A stretch of DNA of 64,000 nt from Chamaecrista fasciculata (Eukaryota; Streptophyta; Magnoliopsida; Fabales; Fabaceae), in contig QANZ01019074.1 in assembly GCA_003254925.1 (NCBI GenBank), positions 191,019-255,018 on the forward strand. The letters are read 5' to 3'. Positions within the stretch are counted from its first letter, which is position 1. Each line of letters starts with the position of its first letter. A model generated the notes under the pieces. The model saw only the letters and a list, made by a program, of their open reading frames with translations, was not told the origin of the DNA and did no database searches. Positions 25,574-38,987 of the stretch are shown in pieces. A program made the position numbers and the translations under genes.

Positions 25574-28500
25574 TCAATCCCTCTTCATGGCTTTGGTGAT
25601 AAAGGCTCTTGTAATTACTATTGCAAAGTATGCCAAGATTGTAATGGTGATACCTCCAAACAGAACAAGACGATCATATGCTGCATCTTGGACTGTGTAC
25701 ACTTGGATACCTATTGTGTTCCAATTGCTTTCAGTCCAGACTGGGTCCACAACTCCCATGTCGTCAGAAGAATTCGGGGGTAAGACATTCCATATTCCTG
25801 ATTCAAATTTTAATCGTGTTGAATATGCTGGGACATACCTGCAATGAGCAACAGTAAGTTCATGATAAAGCAGTGAACAAAAAGGGAATAGGGGGTATTG
25901 AAAAGGACCCTGTAACAAATAGACTAAACACAATACCACTACTGCCCTTAGAGACAAGAAATTGCATCAGTACATATAAACAAGCACAATACCTCGTTGT
26001 AGAGGTAACACAAACCCCCTTTCCATCAGTTTCTGCTTTAATGCAAACTTCATCTCTACTTTGGCAGTCTTGTTGACAACTGGTGTTACCGTTCTCCCTT
26101 GGGATAGCAGTTCTGTCGGCCAAAAAATTCCAGATAAACCTTGGAACATCATTAATGTATCCTGGATACGGTGTAGACGAAGGCTCATCTACGAAAACAC
26201 CAACATAATGGCTAGGACAGGCCGACGAAGGTGAAATATAGTTCTTCACTAAGTCACAAGAAAGTCCAGGATCACAGTCTAACAAGCAACCCATAAGTTC
26301 TTCAACAAGCGATACATTTACATTTATAGTAGTTAAAGCTGAATCTTTTACGTTTTCCCTGTCACTAGCAAGTATGTAGAGAGTTCGGGCAACAAGAGAA
26401 GCAGCAACAACTATAGCTGATGAGTTTACATTTGCTGCATGAACGACTCAAATGAGAAGACATGTGATTTAAGAAAGTCAAACAAAAAGAGAAGTGTGAT
26501 TCTAATGAGAGGTCAAAGGGCTTGCTCCACTTTATTATAAAAAGTAAAAATAAAATAAAATACTTTAATGGAAACCACCCACAGGAGCTTGGGCTCTCAC
26601 AACTTGTTCCCAAAAGAAAAACCAAAATGAATGACAAAATAAAGTAATACTCACACAAATCATCAAGATGACTATGGTAGAACTTGTTGGCAAAGGCAGC
26701 ATCAAAATCTTCCAAGACGACCCCAGGGACAGCAGGATTCTGTTAGAAAGAAAGGGCAATACACAGAAGGAAACTGACTTTAGAAAACCAACCACTCATT
26801 CTGCATAAGCGAATAGGGGCAATGTATAATTTACAGGAGTTTGGTGTAATTAGTAATCAACCAGACTTTATCTGATTAGTACCATGTGAAATTTGGATGG
26901 TTGCTGGTCAATTTTGTCTAGTTGTAGTTTATTTCAGATTATTGTATTATTTTGCTATTAGAGGGGAGAAAGCAAGTATGAGTCTATGACAATAGTTTGC
27001 AGGTAAAGTGAAAACTCAACAACAAAGGGTCAGTTAAAATAGAAAGGAAAACATTTAACAGAAAGTATCAGAAAAGAGGGATCAAGGTACAGCCATTTTT
27101 GGACAACCAATGACTAAAAATGGCTCAAATGGAAACAAGGAGACTTTGAAAAGATATTTACCATTCTTTAAAATGATGAATCAATGCATTATGGGAGAGC
27201 ACAACACACACACACACACATACACACTATCTCTTATGATAAAGGACAATGTTTGGCAGTATGCATTGCTCTGCTCCTCACTATCTCTTACTATAATGTG
27301 CTCAGAGGAAAATAAGAAAATTAGAATAACACCAAACACCTTTTTCAAAAATGCCATAAAGGACGATGGAGGTATCCCAGGATTTGAGTCGCTTGGTGAG
27401 GTGATCTTAATGTTCCCAGATAGCAGTGACTCTTGTGCATGCTTCAAGGCAACCATTGTCTCATTTGTGGCAGAAGATACCTGCACTGGCTTGCTTTTAG
27501 TATTTGGCAAATTAGGCATGATCTTCTATATCAAGCAATGCACAAAGAAAAATCATGCACCATCTTAAACATTCCCTTGTATCATATTCTACAAATAAGT
27601 CATATTTGACTGGATTGCATTGTCTGATTATAGGTACCTAAGGTGCAGGGAGAATGGTAAATAAAATTACTCCTAATATGCTAAAAATCACAGTTCAATC
27701 TCATGAGCCATCTATATAACAGTAGAAAATCAATCAAAAGAAGTATATTTCATGTTGAGTCTCGGTTGTTGACAATATATACCGCATAATGAATATTCTT
27801 GCTTTCTTATGCTTTCATCCCAGTAGACAAGAGTAATTAAAAGTGAAGAATTTTGACTTCTGTTGAAAGAGTGACGTATCAGTATAATAATTTTTATAAG
27901 TTTCAGAGTTAGCTAAACTCTTTTCATACCTGTTATTCAATTTATAAGACAAGCTTAAAAAATGGCTTGTACAATACAAGAACAAAATCCACTAACAACA
28001 ACAGCAAAAGCTTTTTCCCACTAACATTGACAAGATATCCACATCAAAATTCCAGGTTTTACTCCCTCTAATTGCATCAAAATTCATGTCTTCCAAGCAT
28101 AGCAGCAGAAAATTAGCGCGAAATATGTTGTTGCTAAATGACTACGAAGAATTGAAGATATATGCAACACAACAGAAAAAATATGAAGAAACCAAATACA
28201 TTATATCCAATTCAAATTTCAAAAATATCTATAAAGGACCTGGGTGTAAAAAAGTCAACAGATCAAGAACTCACCCCTGCTGTATGTGCAAAAAAGTTAT
28301 GAGCGCCTTCAATGAAACCCTTTCCAACAGAACCAATTTCAATGACCTGAGAACCACCACCCATGAAGAACAGGAATCAGCTTATTAGTGTGTAACATCT
28401 ACAAGAACCCAATGATAAAGTCACAAAGTATTGGGACAAGTACATGATATTTATTACTTTTTATTTTGCAATTGGTAGATAGGATGCAGGACCCTAAAAC

Positions 28501-30675
28501 ATGGAGGCATCAGAATTCATAAAACAACAACCCAGCTATAAATTGTGCAATCCTTTGGGCATTCTAAAACAGCCAAAAACTGCTTCTCCATGAACTGCCC
28601 GAGTGGCCAACTAAGCTACTCATACATTTCTTACAAAAGGTATGTTGCAGTTTAGCAATCCCATGTATTCATTCTTCCAACTTCTGGTACTAACATAAGC
28701 TGATTATACAAACTTCAATTATGTTCAAGACTGAATTGGAGACAAGTAACTACATCCTGATTCTCCTGAGGCTACATTTTCCCTTTTTTAAGGAAAAATC
28801 ACAAGCAGCTTTTTGCGCTTTCTGCATTTCTAAGTCAGGAAATATTCGTGCGCTTAGTATGTTATACAGCTTCAGTTCATGCAGTCCTCATGAACCACAT
28901 TCGCCACCATATACACTTTGTTCCCCAAATTGGTCAAGAAATCTCAATCCCAAATATTTGCATTTGGCACCTCCGATTGCCCAAAATAAAAATCTCCATT
29001 AGCAAAACACACTATTTTCTGCTAATGGAAAACAAGGAACAAATTTCTTTTCTGGTGTTTCCTTTAGGATGTTGGATAACTTGAAATAATTTCAACAAAG
29101 TGGGATGCAAATATTTAATTTTGAATATTAAAAACTGCTATTTATCTCCAAACTGTGTGGGAAAGTTTAATGCCAGAAGAGCATTAATAAAAAAAATTAT
29201 TTATCATGTGTGGAACATACAATCACCCGTTGGTACTACCACCTAATAGTAATAACTAATAAGTGCCAGGAGAAGAAGAATACCGTTTCAATTAGTGAGC
29301 TGTTAAGACCATTGACAGCATCAGAATGCATGTCTAGTTCTAACAAAAATCTTCTACTTCCAAGGTAACCCCACGCCTCTCCAGTGAAAACTACAAAAAC
29401 AAGCTGCATTGTAGTTAAAAAGTATTAGCAACAAAACTTTGAAAAGAATTGTAGACGTAAAATAAATGGTCCTTCAACAGGTCAACGGCACTTCTGATAT
29501 ATATATATACCTATCTGTTTGTTTTCTTGGAAACTAGACAATTATTCGGAAACGTTTGCTAAATAATTACTCTTAACTTCTGTCAGCATTCTGTTGTTTG
29601 TTTCATTTAAAGGTTTTACTGCGTAGCAAATTTCTTTCCCAGAAAAACAGACAAACCAGAAAATTCACACCAGAAAATCTTTCTAAGAAAATCCGTGCTA
29701 GCATTACATCGAAGCCACAACCCACAAGAAAATTTTAACCAGAAAGAGATCTTCATGGAAAAACAAAAGATAATAAAATAAAGGGAAAATTACAATTTAT
29801 AAGTTCTCCCAGCTCAATGACAAAGGAAAAATTCAAGTGACACAGCAAGGTGAAGAACTTAAACTAAATGAACAGAACCCACAACATCTTGAATTCACCT
29901 GTTTAGTAAGGTCACCAAGACCATCCACATGAGAGAGAGCATCAACTGCAGCCAGCAGCGCGATCAAGCCCTATAAAGTAGTCCATACGTCATATTATGC
30001 TTTTTTTTGAGAAGAGACAAACATCACAAAAACACATTACATTTGGAGTTACGGACCACAAATAAAAATAAAACAAGTTTAGCAAATACTTCACAAGACT
30101 TCACTTACAGAAATAGGAGAGTCTGCACCAAGGTTTTTGTCCCGAAAAAATGAAGCTGAATCCATTGATGCCACTGTCAATACTATTGGCTTAGAATGGC
30201 TGGAGGATGAAATGTTGATTGGTGGAAGAGCTGACCAGACACTGCCTTTCATATGAAAAATGCACAAAATCAAAATTTGAACAGTGATATGGAAAGTGGA
30301 GTAGATTAAAATATTCTGTTTTGCATTCATGACATCTTTTCATTCAACTGTGGTTACTACTTCTGACGAGGCAGTTAACTTAATTCTCTCCAGTAATACA
30401 AACATCCTAATCCTATTCCCTATTACCACAAAATCCTATAGCACAGCATCAATAAAGCATGAAAAATGTTTAAGTTATGATATTCAGGCCAAAAAAAATG
30501 ATATTTAGACCAGAACTTAAGTAGAATGAAAGAGAAGAGTAACAGCTTATGATTTAGTATATTTGGTTTTAAAAATATTAGAGTAAGATACATAGAAAAC
30601 TTATAATTGAGAAAAACGCCCTTGTGCTTTTCTCAAGAAACAAAACCATAATATAAACATTAATATATATATATA

Positions 30676-30711
<36 letters not shown>

Positions 30712-33700
30712 TGACAATGTCAATAGTTCATGGGTTCAAACAATTAAAAGGGGTCTCTTTGCATGTGTAAAAGAGTTTCATTTAACACACCAATGGGTAA
30801 GCAATATTCCAAAGGAAGGACGGACTATTTTTTAATGTTATAAGGTTATTATATTGCAGATTTGATCTCCAAAAGTCATGCTTTGTACATAGTTGTGGTT
30901 AAACTTGAATTCTATGTTACTATCCTCAACTTCTAGGTTCAATGTGCAGAGAAAGCTTATTAAGTCTACTTTACAATGACCTCATCTGAATAAAAAATGT
31001 AGTGGGATGAGCCCGAAAGAATGATCCAATGCTATGTTTGGATCAAACTAGGCTGGGAATTTAGATTGACTTTGAGATTCATAACTCTAATACATTAGTA
31101 CCTCCTAAAATTCATGATAAGCCTAATTTCTAGTTGACTCAGACTGACTGAAGTTGGATCACTGGTCATAAGTATACGGCCCAAACAAACCCGAAAGTTG
31201 GACTGGAACAAGATTGAGGATAGTTCATTCTTCAAAAGTCCACACAGCACTAACCTAGGTCTAGAGTTATCAATAATTATTCTACTATAAAAAAAAATTC
31301 CATTCATCCAATTTGGAACCCTGGCAAGGGAATTTGAAAACCAGCATCCATGAACTGTTTCTTTAAGACAATTTGGCATGTCTTTTCCTAAATTTTAGCC
31401 AATTTAAAGCATTTCTTGTTCAAAGAACCAGGAGTTAGCAGGTTCGTTTCTTCATTGACATTTGTATTTTAAAGGCCTAGTAACTATTGAAAACCTGAAA
31501 AGAGAGTGGAAGTGATTTTCTTGCTTGTTCTTTTTAAGACCCTAATTACTACTGAAGAGCTCAAGACCCCCAATACCCTTTTAAGAGCTCAACTTATTCT
31601 TACCAATTCAAATTTCTTTCTAGCTAGTGCCTGACTGACTCTAGGGAAAGAGGTTCCGATTGCATCATTAATTCATTATCCTTGCTTCTTGGTCACCATA
31701 TTATTTGAACTGAAATCTTAATTCTCCATTTAGTCATGATACTGAGTAATTCTGTGTCTAATCTAGCATGTAAACATGATCGTCTTTGATAATGAATATT
31801 CATAGTCTAGCATGAACTTTCTTTTATGTTGGCCAACCCACTAAGGCGGTAAGGCCTATTTCTTTGTTCTTCACCTCATCCAAGATGATTCCTTACCCAC
31901 CAAATGTTGTGCACTTGTGCTTTTTTGATAAATTATTTTATTTGAAAAAGATTTGGGTTTATAAGCAACATTACTTATTAGTTATTAAAAGGGCCAACCC
32001 AGTTCGAGTCCCACTTGGTGGGGTGCTGGGGAAGGGAATATACTAGCAGCCTTACCCCTACTTTTTTTGTAGAGAGGCTGGTTCGAACCCACGACCTCAG
32101 ACTCCACGGCAAGCGTACTTACCGCTGAGCCAAGCCGGCCCTTCACTTATTAGTTATTAAAAAATTAGCAAAAATTCAAAAATATAAATTGTAATCACAT
32201 TCACAAGTTAATAACCAAATAGAACAGAGAGTAGATTCCATGAAACTTCACCTGTATCCGCCTAAAGGCAGGCAAGTTGCTTCTTTTAAACATGACTCTG
32301 AATCATGTGTTCCAGATTTTGTTGTCTAATACAAAAACCAGAAAACTAAGATGTAAATAATAGATATTTTTTCTTTATATTCTAGAAAAAACATTCTAAG
32401 AAATCTGGATATACCTGCATCACCAGATCAAACTCAGCCACATCAGCTGTATAACCTTTCTTCTTGTTTTCATTCTTGATCACAACCTGTATAAACAGGA
32501 AAAAAGAACCAACCTTTCAAAAATATAAATTCTAGAACAGCCCCAAAGGATATCAATGTTAATTAAAATAGAAAGGTGTATGGCTAAAAATATTAATATG
32601 GATGGTAATACCCAAAACAGTTCACATTATTGAAAAGCCTAGAAAAGTATGCAAAGTGCAAACTCTGTTTTGCTTAAGACATGAGCAACCATCCCCCCGT
32701 CCCTTCCCACACACAAAAAAAAGGTGGGACTTGGGCAGACATTGCTGAAGCCAAATAAAAAATTTGTTAAGTTTCATATCACAAACAAAGAAAGTGAGGG
32801 ACTGCTAAATCCCATAGTTTCCAAGAAGATCAATCCTGATAATCTCACTATTGCATCACAAAAACTTACCAAATACGTCTTGTAATTAGAGAATAGAAGC
32901 CATGAAATATGGTTATTCTTTATAGATGAAGGTTTACAAGAATAGATGAACACTGTCGCAAGGTGGAGTAAACAACAAGAACAAGAAATGACCTAACGTT
33001 ACCTCATGAAGAGTCTCTGTGCTACTATCTGAGAGTAGAAAAACAGGAAAATCATAGGATTTCCACATAACACCAGAACCCTGCAGGAATTGAGGGGGAA
33101 AAAATAAAATGAATGGACAATTCTACATGGCTGGTTCTCAAGACCAGATTAGCATCACCTAATATCCAACATAGACTGTTGTATTCCTAGCATAATCTTC
33201 AAAAGAAAATATTTGGTATTAGACCTTGATGAAGTGATGATTATAATCTAAAATAACCTAGACCTTTTCATGAATCGATTTTCTTTTGTAAATGATATAT
33301 TCATTTGCTTATTTCAAAATAAAGCCATCCTACTTATTTTCCAGAATGTGATGTAGCCAAAACAATAAAGCGTGAACTTAAAGGTCAGGACTCAACACTT
33401 TTATTTGTTAAGAAAGACATTCTATCTAAAACCAAAAACCAACTATAACTGGAAAAGGATCAGCATCATCCAGTAAACCAAACTGAGAGTATGAGTTGAT
33501 GTTGAATTGTGATACAAATGTGTAAGGCCAAATGAAAAAGAAAATTCATATCATACAGTTGGGTTCCATTCATATCGTTTGTTATGGTAAGGAGCAAATT
33601 CAACTTGTGGAAACTTCTGTTCAGGAGAAAATCCTACAAGTGCAACAAAAAAAAAAACTATCAGAAGCAGCTTATCATTGTTTCAATATTTACAATGAGT

Positions 33701-35387
33701 AGATAACTGTTATTTACCTTTTAACTTCTTCTGCACGTCAGTTCCTGATTCAACTAGTACACCAGCAACTTTACTAGCAAATCTTGAATCATCAGATATT
33801 CTGGAAGAGATATTCGTGTTAAGAAAAATGATATAATTTCAGGACTACGCACTGAAACAGCAAACACTGCTCAAACCTAACTAGGCAACACTTTTTTTGC
33901 AAGCAGGACATAGCCAACATTACAATTTGCAAATGTTGATAACATCAGAATTTACAAAAGAATAAGCATTGATTGAACAATAATCAACTTATCTGGAATA
34001 TTCTTTGCAAGAAAGCTTGCGATTCTGAATTGAAGAGTTCAATAAATCACTTCTATTTTGGGTTAGAGAGGTTAAGGCTCGAAAGTTTTTCAAGTAAAAT
34101 AATATATTTTATCCTCTAGCTTCTTCAGTTTTACTCTAGTTAAGAGAACCAATGCGCACTAGCTTATATAGGATCTAGATTAGGGTATATATCGAAGAAA
34201 GTATGATCGAACAATTTTGTCTGTCATAGTTTTTGATTCTATTACTTTATTTCATAAATATGAAAGAAACAAATAAAGAAGAAAATCAAAAGAAAAGTGA
34301 GATAGGAAACATGTTCAGGATCCACAATAAAATGCCACATTGCAGTTTAGGTTAATAAAATATTCACACACATTAATCAGGGATGTTATTGCATAGCAAA
34401 TCTTAGCTCCAGGAATAAAGCAAGTAAGACAGGAAAATGTAGAGCTCCACAGTTAATCTATAAGAGAACATGATATACATGCCTGGTAAAGAGACTTTGA
34501 AACTCATCTAAAGACACCAATATAGCAGATGGCTTTGACAGCTCATTAGCATTTCTGAATGATACTACTGGAGCTACAACCTTCTCTCGTCCAGGATCTA
34601 AGCAATACATTATAGGGATTAGGGAATATTAATGCACCCGATTATTGTCAAAGAGACAATTTGATTGGACTAAGCATCATAGAGATTAAAAAAATTAAGA
34701 CATAAAACATCAGACAATCTTCTCTACTGAAACTCACTCGAACAACCAATAGATCCAGAAAGATTTAGTAGCCGCACGCAAGGATAACCATCAACAACCT
34801 TGTACATAGACTTCTGAAGATCGGGTACTGACTGGATGGGGCTAGATTGTCCTGAAGTGTACCAAAATAGGAACAGGGCACAATCAGTGTAAATGATATT
34901 AATAAAAGTGTCAACAAGAGAAGATAAAACGAGCAAGTAGCTGTTTCTCAATAAAAATTGAGGACTGCTGGCAATTTATTCTATAATTAAAGAATTTGAA
35001 AGTGTATGTAATGTAAGTGACTTGCTCAATAAGCCTCTAGTCAGAAGCGAGAAAAAATAATGATCCTGGGTGTGGAGACAAACTATCTCCATCCGTTTCC
35101 TTGAAATTGAAGACAATGTACAATTACAAGATTTACAGTGAAGAAAAGACTATGAGAATGAGAATAAGCCCAATATAACGCCTAATTCATCATAGCTCCT
35201 CCATTTCCAGCACCCGAACAGATATACCAAAGTTCAAAGAGTGATAATAAGCAGAAATAGAGAGTGAATTAATGAGCGGAATGAGGAATTGAAGATCAAA
35301 TAAGCAATCAAGATAAGATATACCAGAGAAAGAGAAGCGGAAATTGAAGCAGATGAGGAAGAACAGAAAGAGAGATGTTGGCGCCAT
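25574..35387 (-). CDS. NCT: Nicastrin, gamma-secretase subunit (16 exons)
   Basis: Nicastrin is the substrate-receptor scaffold of gamma-secretase in the endomembrane system. Exons in coding order: 35387-35324, 34851-34738, 34597-34483, 33800-33718, 33633-33557, 33080-33003, 32486-32415, 32325-32252, 30241-30109, 29970-29899, 29403-29284, 28346-28275, 27480-27340, 26739-26655, 26434-25993, 25838-25574. They join in frame to 2007 bp, or 668 aa. Residues 1-21 form a signal peptide. FTGEAWGYLGS (300-310) matches the conserved region around the animal GE...DYIGS motif, including its glutamate. A single membrane helix lies at about 638-659, followed by a short basic tail ending KAMKRD. These features and the length fit complete plant nicastrin. 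Intron 3 uses a GC donor. A SINE lies in intron 8. Confidence 0.94.
30661..30708. repeat. TA-rich microsatellite in nicastrin intron 8
   Basis: Interrupted then continuous TA dinucleotides within the large intron between exons 8 and 9. Confidence 0.85.
31991..32144 (-). mobile_element. tRNA-derived SINE in nicastrin intron 8, 18-bp target duplication
   Basis: On the minus strand the element begins GGGCCGGCTTGGCTCAGCGG. It has a clear A box (TGGCTCAGCGG) and B box (GGGTTCGAACC) at tRNA spacing, then a body ending in GGTTGGCCC. Perfect 18-bp duplications (ACTTATTAGTTATTAAAA) flank it at 31973-31990 and 32145-32162, so insertion was fairly recent. It has the same orientation as the host gene. 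Confidence 0.9.
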
Positions 35388-35660
35388 GGCTAGAATCTTC
35401 GACGCGGGAAATCCTGAGAAGCCCTAGACCATGGAGTAGTGACCAGTAGGTGTGAAGCAGAGTCGCTTCTCCTGTGTTGTGTGGTCAGTCTTCCAACTTC
35501 CTCAGAAACCCCATGGACATTTGCGCGAGCTGATCAATCAGACCAATCGAATCGGACGGCGTTGATACAATTGCTGTATTTTGGGTTTCGCTATGGCCCA
35601 ATGGGCTTTATTGATTCATATCTCATCCCCTGAAAAATAAAGCCCATACATAATTTTTTA

Positions 35661-36224
35661 GGCTAAATTACACTTTAGTACCCTGTAGTTTGGTCATATT
35701 TCACTTTGGTACCCTATGGTATTCTTCGTTAACACTTTGGTACCCTAAGCTTTAATTCTGTTAGAAAATGAACGAATATTAGAATTTTTGGAGCTATTTT
35801 GTAATTTTAATCATAATAAATTTTGAACAAATTACATATTGATCCTAATATTTTCAGAAAATTACAAATAGGTCCCTGGATACATATTATCTAAGGACTA
35901 AAATGAAAACTATAAAAAAAATTTTGTAACTGTTTTGTAATATCTTCTATCCTATATTTTAAAAAAAATATGTTTTGACCTCAGTTTTTTTTGTAGTTTT
36001 CATTTTAGTCCCTAGATAATATGTATCTAGAGACCTGTTTGTATTTTTCTGAAAATATTGGGGATCAATATGTAATTTTTGAAAAATTTATTATGGTTAA
36101 AATTACAAAATAGCTCCAAAAATTACAATTTCTATTCATTCTCTAATGGAATTAAAGCTCATGGTACCAAAGTGTTAACAGAAAATATCACAGGGTATCA
36201 AATTAACCAAAGTGTAATTTATCC
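35661..36224. mobile_element. Palindromic MITE between nicastrin and syntaxin genes
   Basis: The ends GGCTAAATTACACTTTAG and AAAGTGTAATTTATCC belong to the GGGTAAATTAC family. The arms carry GGTACC units, and the centre contains inverted AATATGTATC segments. The flanks are T-rich and give no clear target duplication. It sits in the shared upstream region of two divergent genes, about 270 bp from the nicastrin start codon. Confidence 0.72.
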
Positions 36225-36960
36225 TTTTTTTTTTATATAAGCCGATAATGGACCAAAATAATAATAATAACAAAGTTTATAATACACATTACTATTTTCA
36301 TTATTACATTTAACTTTTTCTAAAATTTCGACTAAATTAAGTATGTGTGTAGTTTAACAAATTATGGGTGCACATTAGCTAGTGGGAGAGAGAGGAGAGA
36401 AAGGAAAAACGACCAAGTCAACTATTATTAATCAAAACCAATGAAATGCCATATATATGATGATGCCACTTGTGGGCATAGGAGCAAGAATTGGTGAATA
36501 ATCCTACAAATAAATCCAATGGTAAAGAGTAAACACATTTTCTTTCTTTGATTAATTAGTATCATCAAAGTGAAGTACTCAATTTTGGTTGGCCCTCATT
36601 TCACATTAACCTCCGACCTCTAACACCTTTTCACAAAGAATAATGAAGAAGATGATGCCATTCATTCATTATTCATTCACATTAAAACACCAAGTTGACG
36701 CCTCTCTCTATCTCTTGTTGTTGGTGCCATATCATATAATAATTCACGTAATACCTAGCTAGCTAGCTCTCTCTCATCCTCTTCGCCATCACGAGGAGGA
36801 AGAGGAAGAAAAAGATCATCGATCGATGAATGAATGAATGACATTGTCAATTTGTCATCATCATCATCATTCATCGATCGTCGTGTATGCTAGCTAGCTA
36901 CTAGACACAAATAAACATATATTGTACGTTAGAATTAATCAACATATATTATTGATCAAG

Positions 36961-38821
36961 ATGAATGACTTGATCTCAGCATCGTTTAGGAAATATGGGA
37001 ATGCTGACGTGGGCATGGGTGGATATAACATGGGAGATGACGTGGAGGCAGGGAAGGAAAGTGTGACATTGGACAAGTTCTTTGAGGAAGTGGAAACGGT
37101 GAAGGAAGACATGAGGCAAGTGGAGAAGCTATATAGGAAGTTGCAAGAGGCTAATGAGGAGAGCAAGATTGTGCACAATGCTAAGACCATGAAGGAGTTA
37201 CGAGCCCGAATGGACAAGGACGTTGAGTTGGTACTCAAGCGTGTCAAGCTCATCAAGTCCAAGCTTGAGGCCCTAGAGAAGTCCAATGCCGCTCAGAGAG
37301 CCGTCCCCGGCTGCGGCCCCGGCTCGTCCACCGATCGGACCAGGACATCCGTCGTTAGCGGCTTGGGGAAGAAGCTCAAGGACATGATGGATGACTTTCA
37401 AGGGCTCAGAGCCAGGATGCAACAAGAGTACAAGGAGACAGTGGAACGAAGGTATGCTACGTTTGTAAATCACATTACATGTTAAAAAAATTAGGTCCAA
37501 GTGCCCTTTTGCTCCCCAAAAGTTTTACTCTGCTCTCAATTTGGTTCCATAACTTTTTCTGTTGTACTTTTAGTCTTATATCTTTTGCTCACATTACAGA
37601 TTTAGTCTCATATCATTTTTGGTACCATATCTTTTAGTCTGGTTATAGAATTGGTCTTATATCTTTGCAAAAAATTCTATTGTCAGTCCTACCTGATCCA
37701 AATATATGTGAGACTAATTTTGCACCTGACACAAAGATATGAGACCAATTATATAATCTGACCAAAATATATGAGATCAATTCCGCAACTGACCCATAGA
37801 TATGAGACCAAATTGAGACATGAGTAAAAGTTATGAGACCAAAAATGAATTTTGACCAAAAAATTAAGACTTTTGAGTATATATTATTTAGCTCAAAGTC
37901 AAATTTGGTCCCATAACTTTTGCTAAGTTTCCAATTTGGTCCTATATATTTTTTTGTTGCACTTTTGGTCACATATCTTTGCAAAAGGTTCTAATTTTGT
38001 CCCATATTTTTTGCTTAGATTGCAGAAGTGGTCCCATATCTTTACAAAATGGTCAATCGTTAATTGATCTTCTTACAAAGATATGAGACCACTTTTACAC
38101 TTGACCTAAATATATAGGACCAATTCTGTAATAGACCTAAAGATATTAGACTAAATTTGCAACAAAAAAAGATATAGGACCAAATTGGGACCTGACCTAA
38201 AGATATGAGACAAAAAATGTAGCAAAAAAAGATATAGGACCAAATTGGAAACTGAGCAAAAGATATTGGACCAAATTTGTACTTTGGCTTATTATTTATG
38301 TTAAGAGACTCTCTCACTGTAGTAAGGTTAAGGTGGGCGACGCTAAACAATATAACTAATAAACTAATTTTACCAGGTATTTCACGATCACGGGAGAGAA
38401 AGCAGACGATGACACAATAGAGAACTTGATATCAAGCGGAGAAAGCGAGAGCTTTTTACAGAGGGCGATTCAAGAACAAGGGAGGGGTCAGATAATGGAC
38501 ACAATATCAGAGATTCAAGAGAGGCATGATGCAGTGAAGGAGATAGAGAAGAATTTGATGGAGCTTCATCAAGTGTTTTTGGACATGGCTGCTCTAGTGG
38601 AAGCACAAGGACAACAACTTAATAGCATAGAGAACAATGTGAGGCATGCAGCTTCATTTGTGTCAAGAGGAACACAACAACTTCAAGAGGCAAGAGAACA
38701 TCAAAAGAGCTCAAGGAAATGGATGTGCATGGCAATTTTGCTAGCCCTCATACTCATTGTTGTTATATTGTTCCCTCTCTTTATCTCACTTTTCCCAACC
38801 TTGATCCACGTCCTTAAATGA
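36961..38821 (+). CDS. SYP124: Qa-SNARE syntaxin, SYP123/124/125 type (2 exons)
   Basis: Exons 36961-37451 and 38377-38821 join at phase 2 (ERR/YFTITG) to give 311 aa. The N-terminal part is the helical Habc region (about 37-165), with the plant SYP1 signature [19 protein letters not shown]. The SNARE motif spans about 206-260, with the central glutamine at Q241 (VEAQGQQL). It is followed by a KSSRKW linker and a C-terminal membrane anchor at about 281-303. It should mediate vesicle fusion at the plasma membrane. [20 protein letters not shown] places it nearer SYP123/124/125 (tip-growth syntaxins) than SYP121 or SYP122; the exact orthologue is inferred. I started at MNDL, the family start, not the upstream ATG at 36922. 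The intron is largely filled by two MITEs. Confidence 0.93.
37494..37857. mobile_element. Palindromic MITE in syntaxin intron, 9-bp target duplication
   Basis: It starts GGTCCAAGTGCCC, ends GAATTTTGACC and has arms of GGTCTCATATCTTT-type units. AAAAAATTA flanks it at 37485-37493 and 37858-37866. It is the same family as 964-1438. Confidence 0.8.
37891..38289. mobile_element. Second palindromic MITE in syntaxin intron, 9-bp target duplication
   Basis: The left end GCTCAAAGTCAAATTTGGTC mirrors the right end GACCAAATTTGTACTTTGGCT. TATTATTTA flanks it at 37882-37890 and 38290-38298. It is the same subfamily as 2323-2725. Confidence 0.8.
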
Positions 38822-38987
38822 TGTTTTTTTTTTCTTTTCAGTTTCAAGCAAAATATTTTGTTATCTGGATCATCACGTATGTACTTACTTGTTAATCATA
38901 AGCAAATTAACTAGGGTTGGTTACGTGTAGGTTGGCATGTATGTTATTGTGTAAACATGCTGGCCCCTTTTTGGTCCATTTTTTTAA

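Noticed and set aside
27110-27568. 152-codon plus-strand frame in the nicastrin region
   Set aside because: It overlaps nicastrin exon 13 and its flanking introns on the opposite strand; it is a shadow.
36922-36960. Upstream ATG adding 13 residues to the syntaxin
   Set aside because: All SYP12-type syntaxins I know begin MNDL; the extension has no family support.
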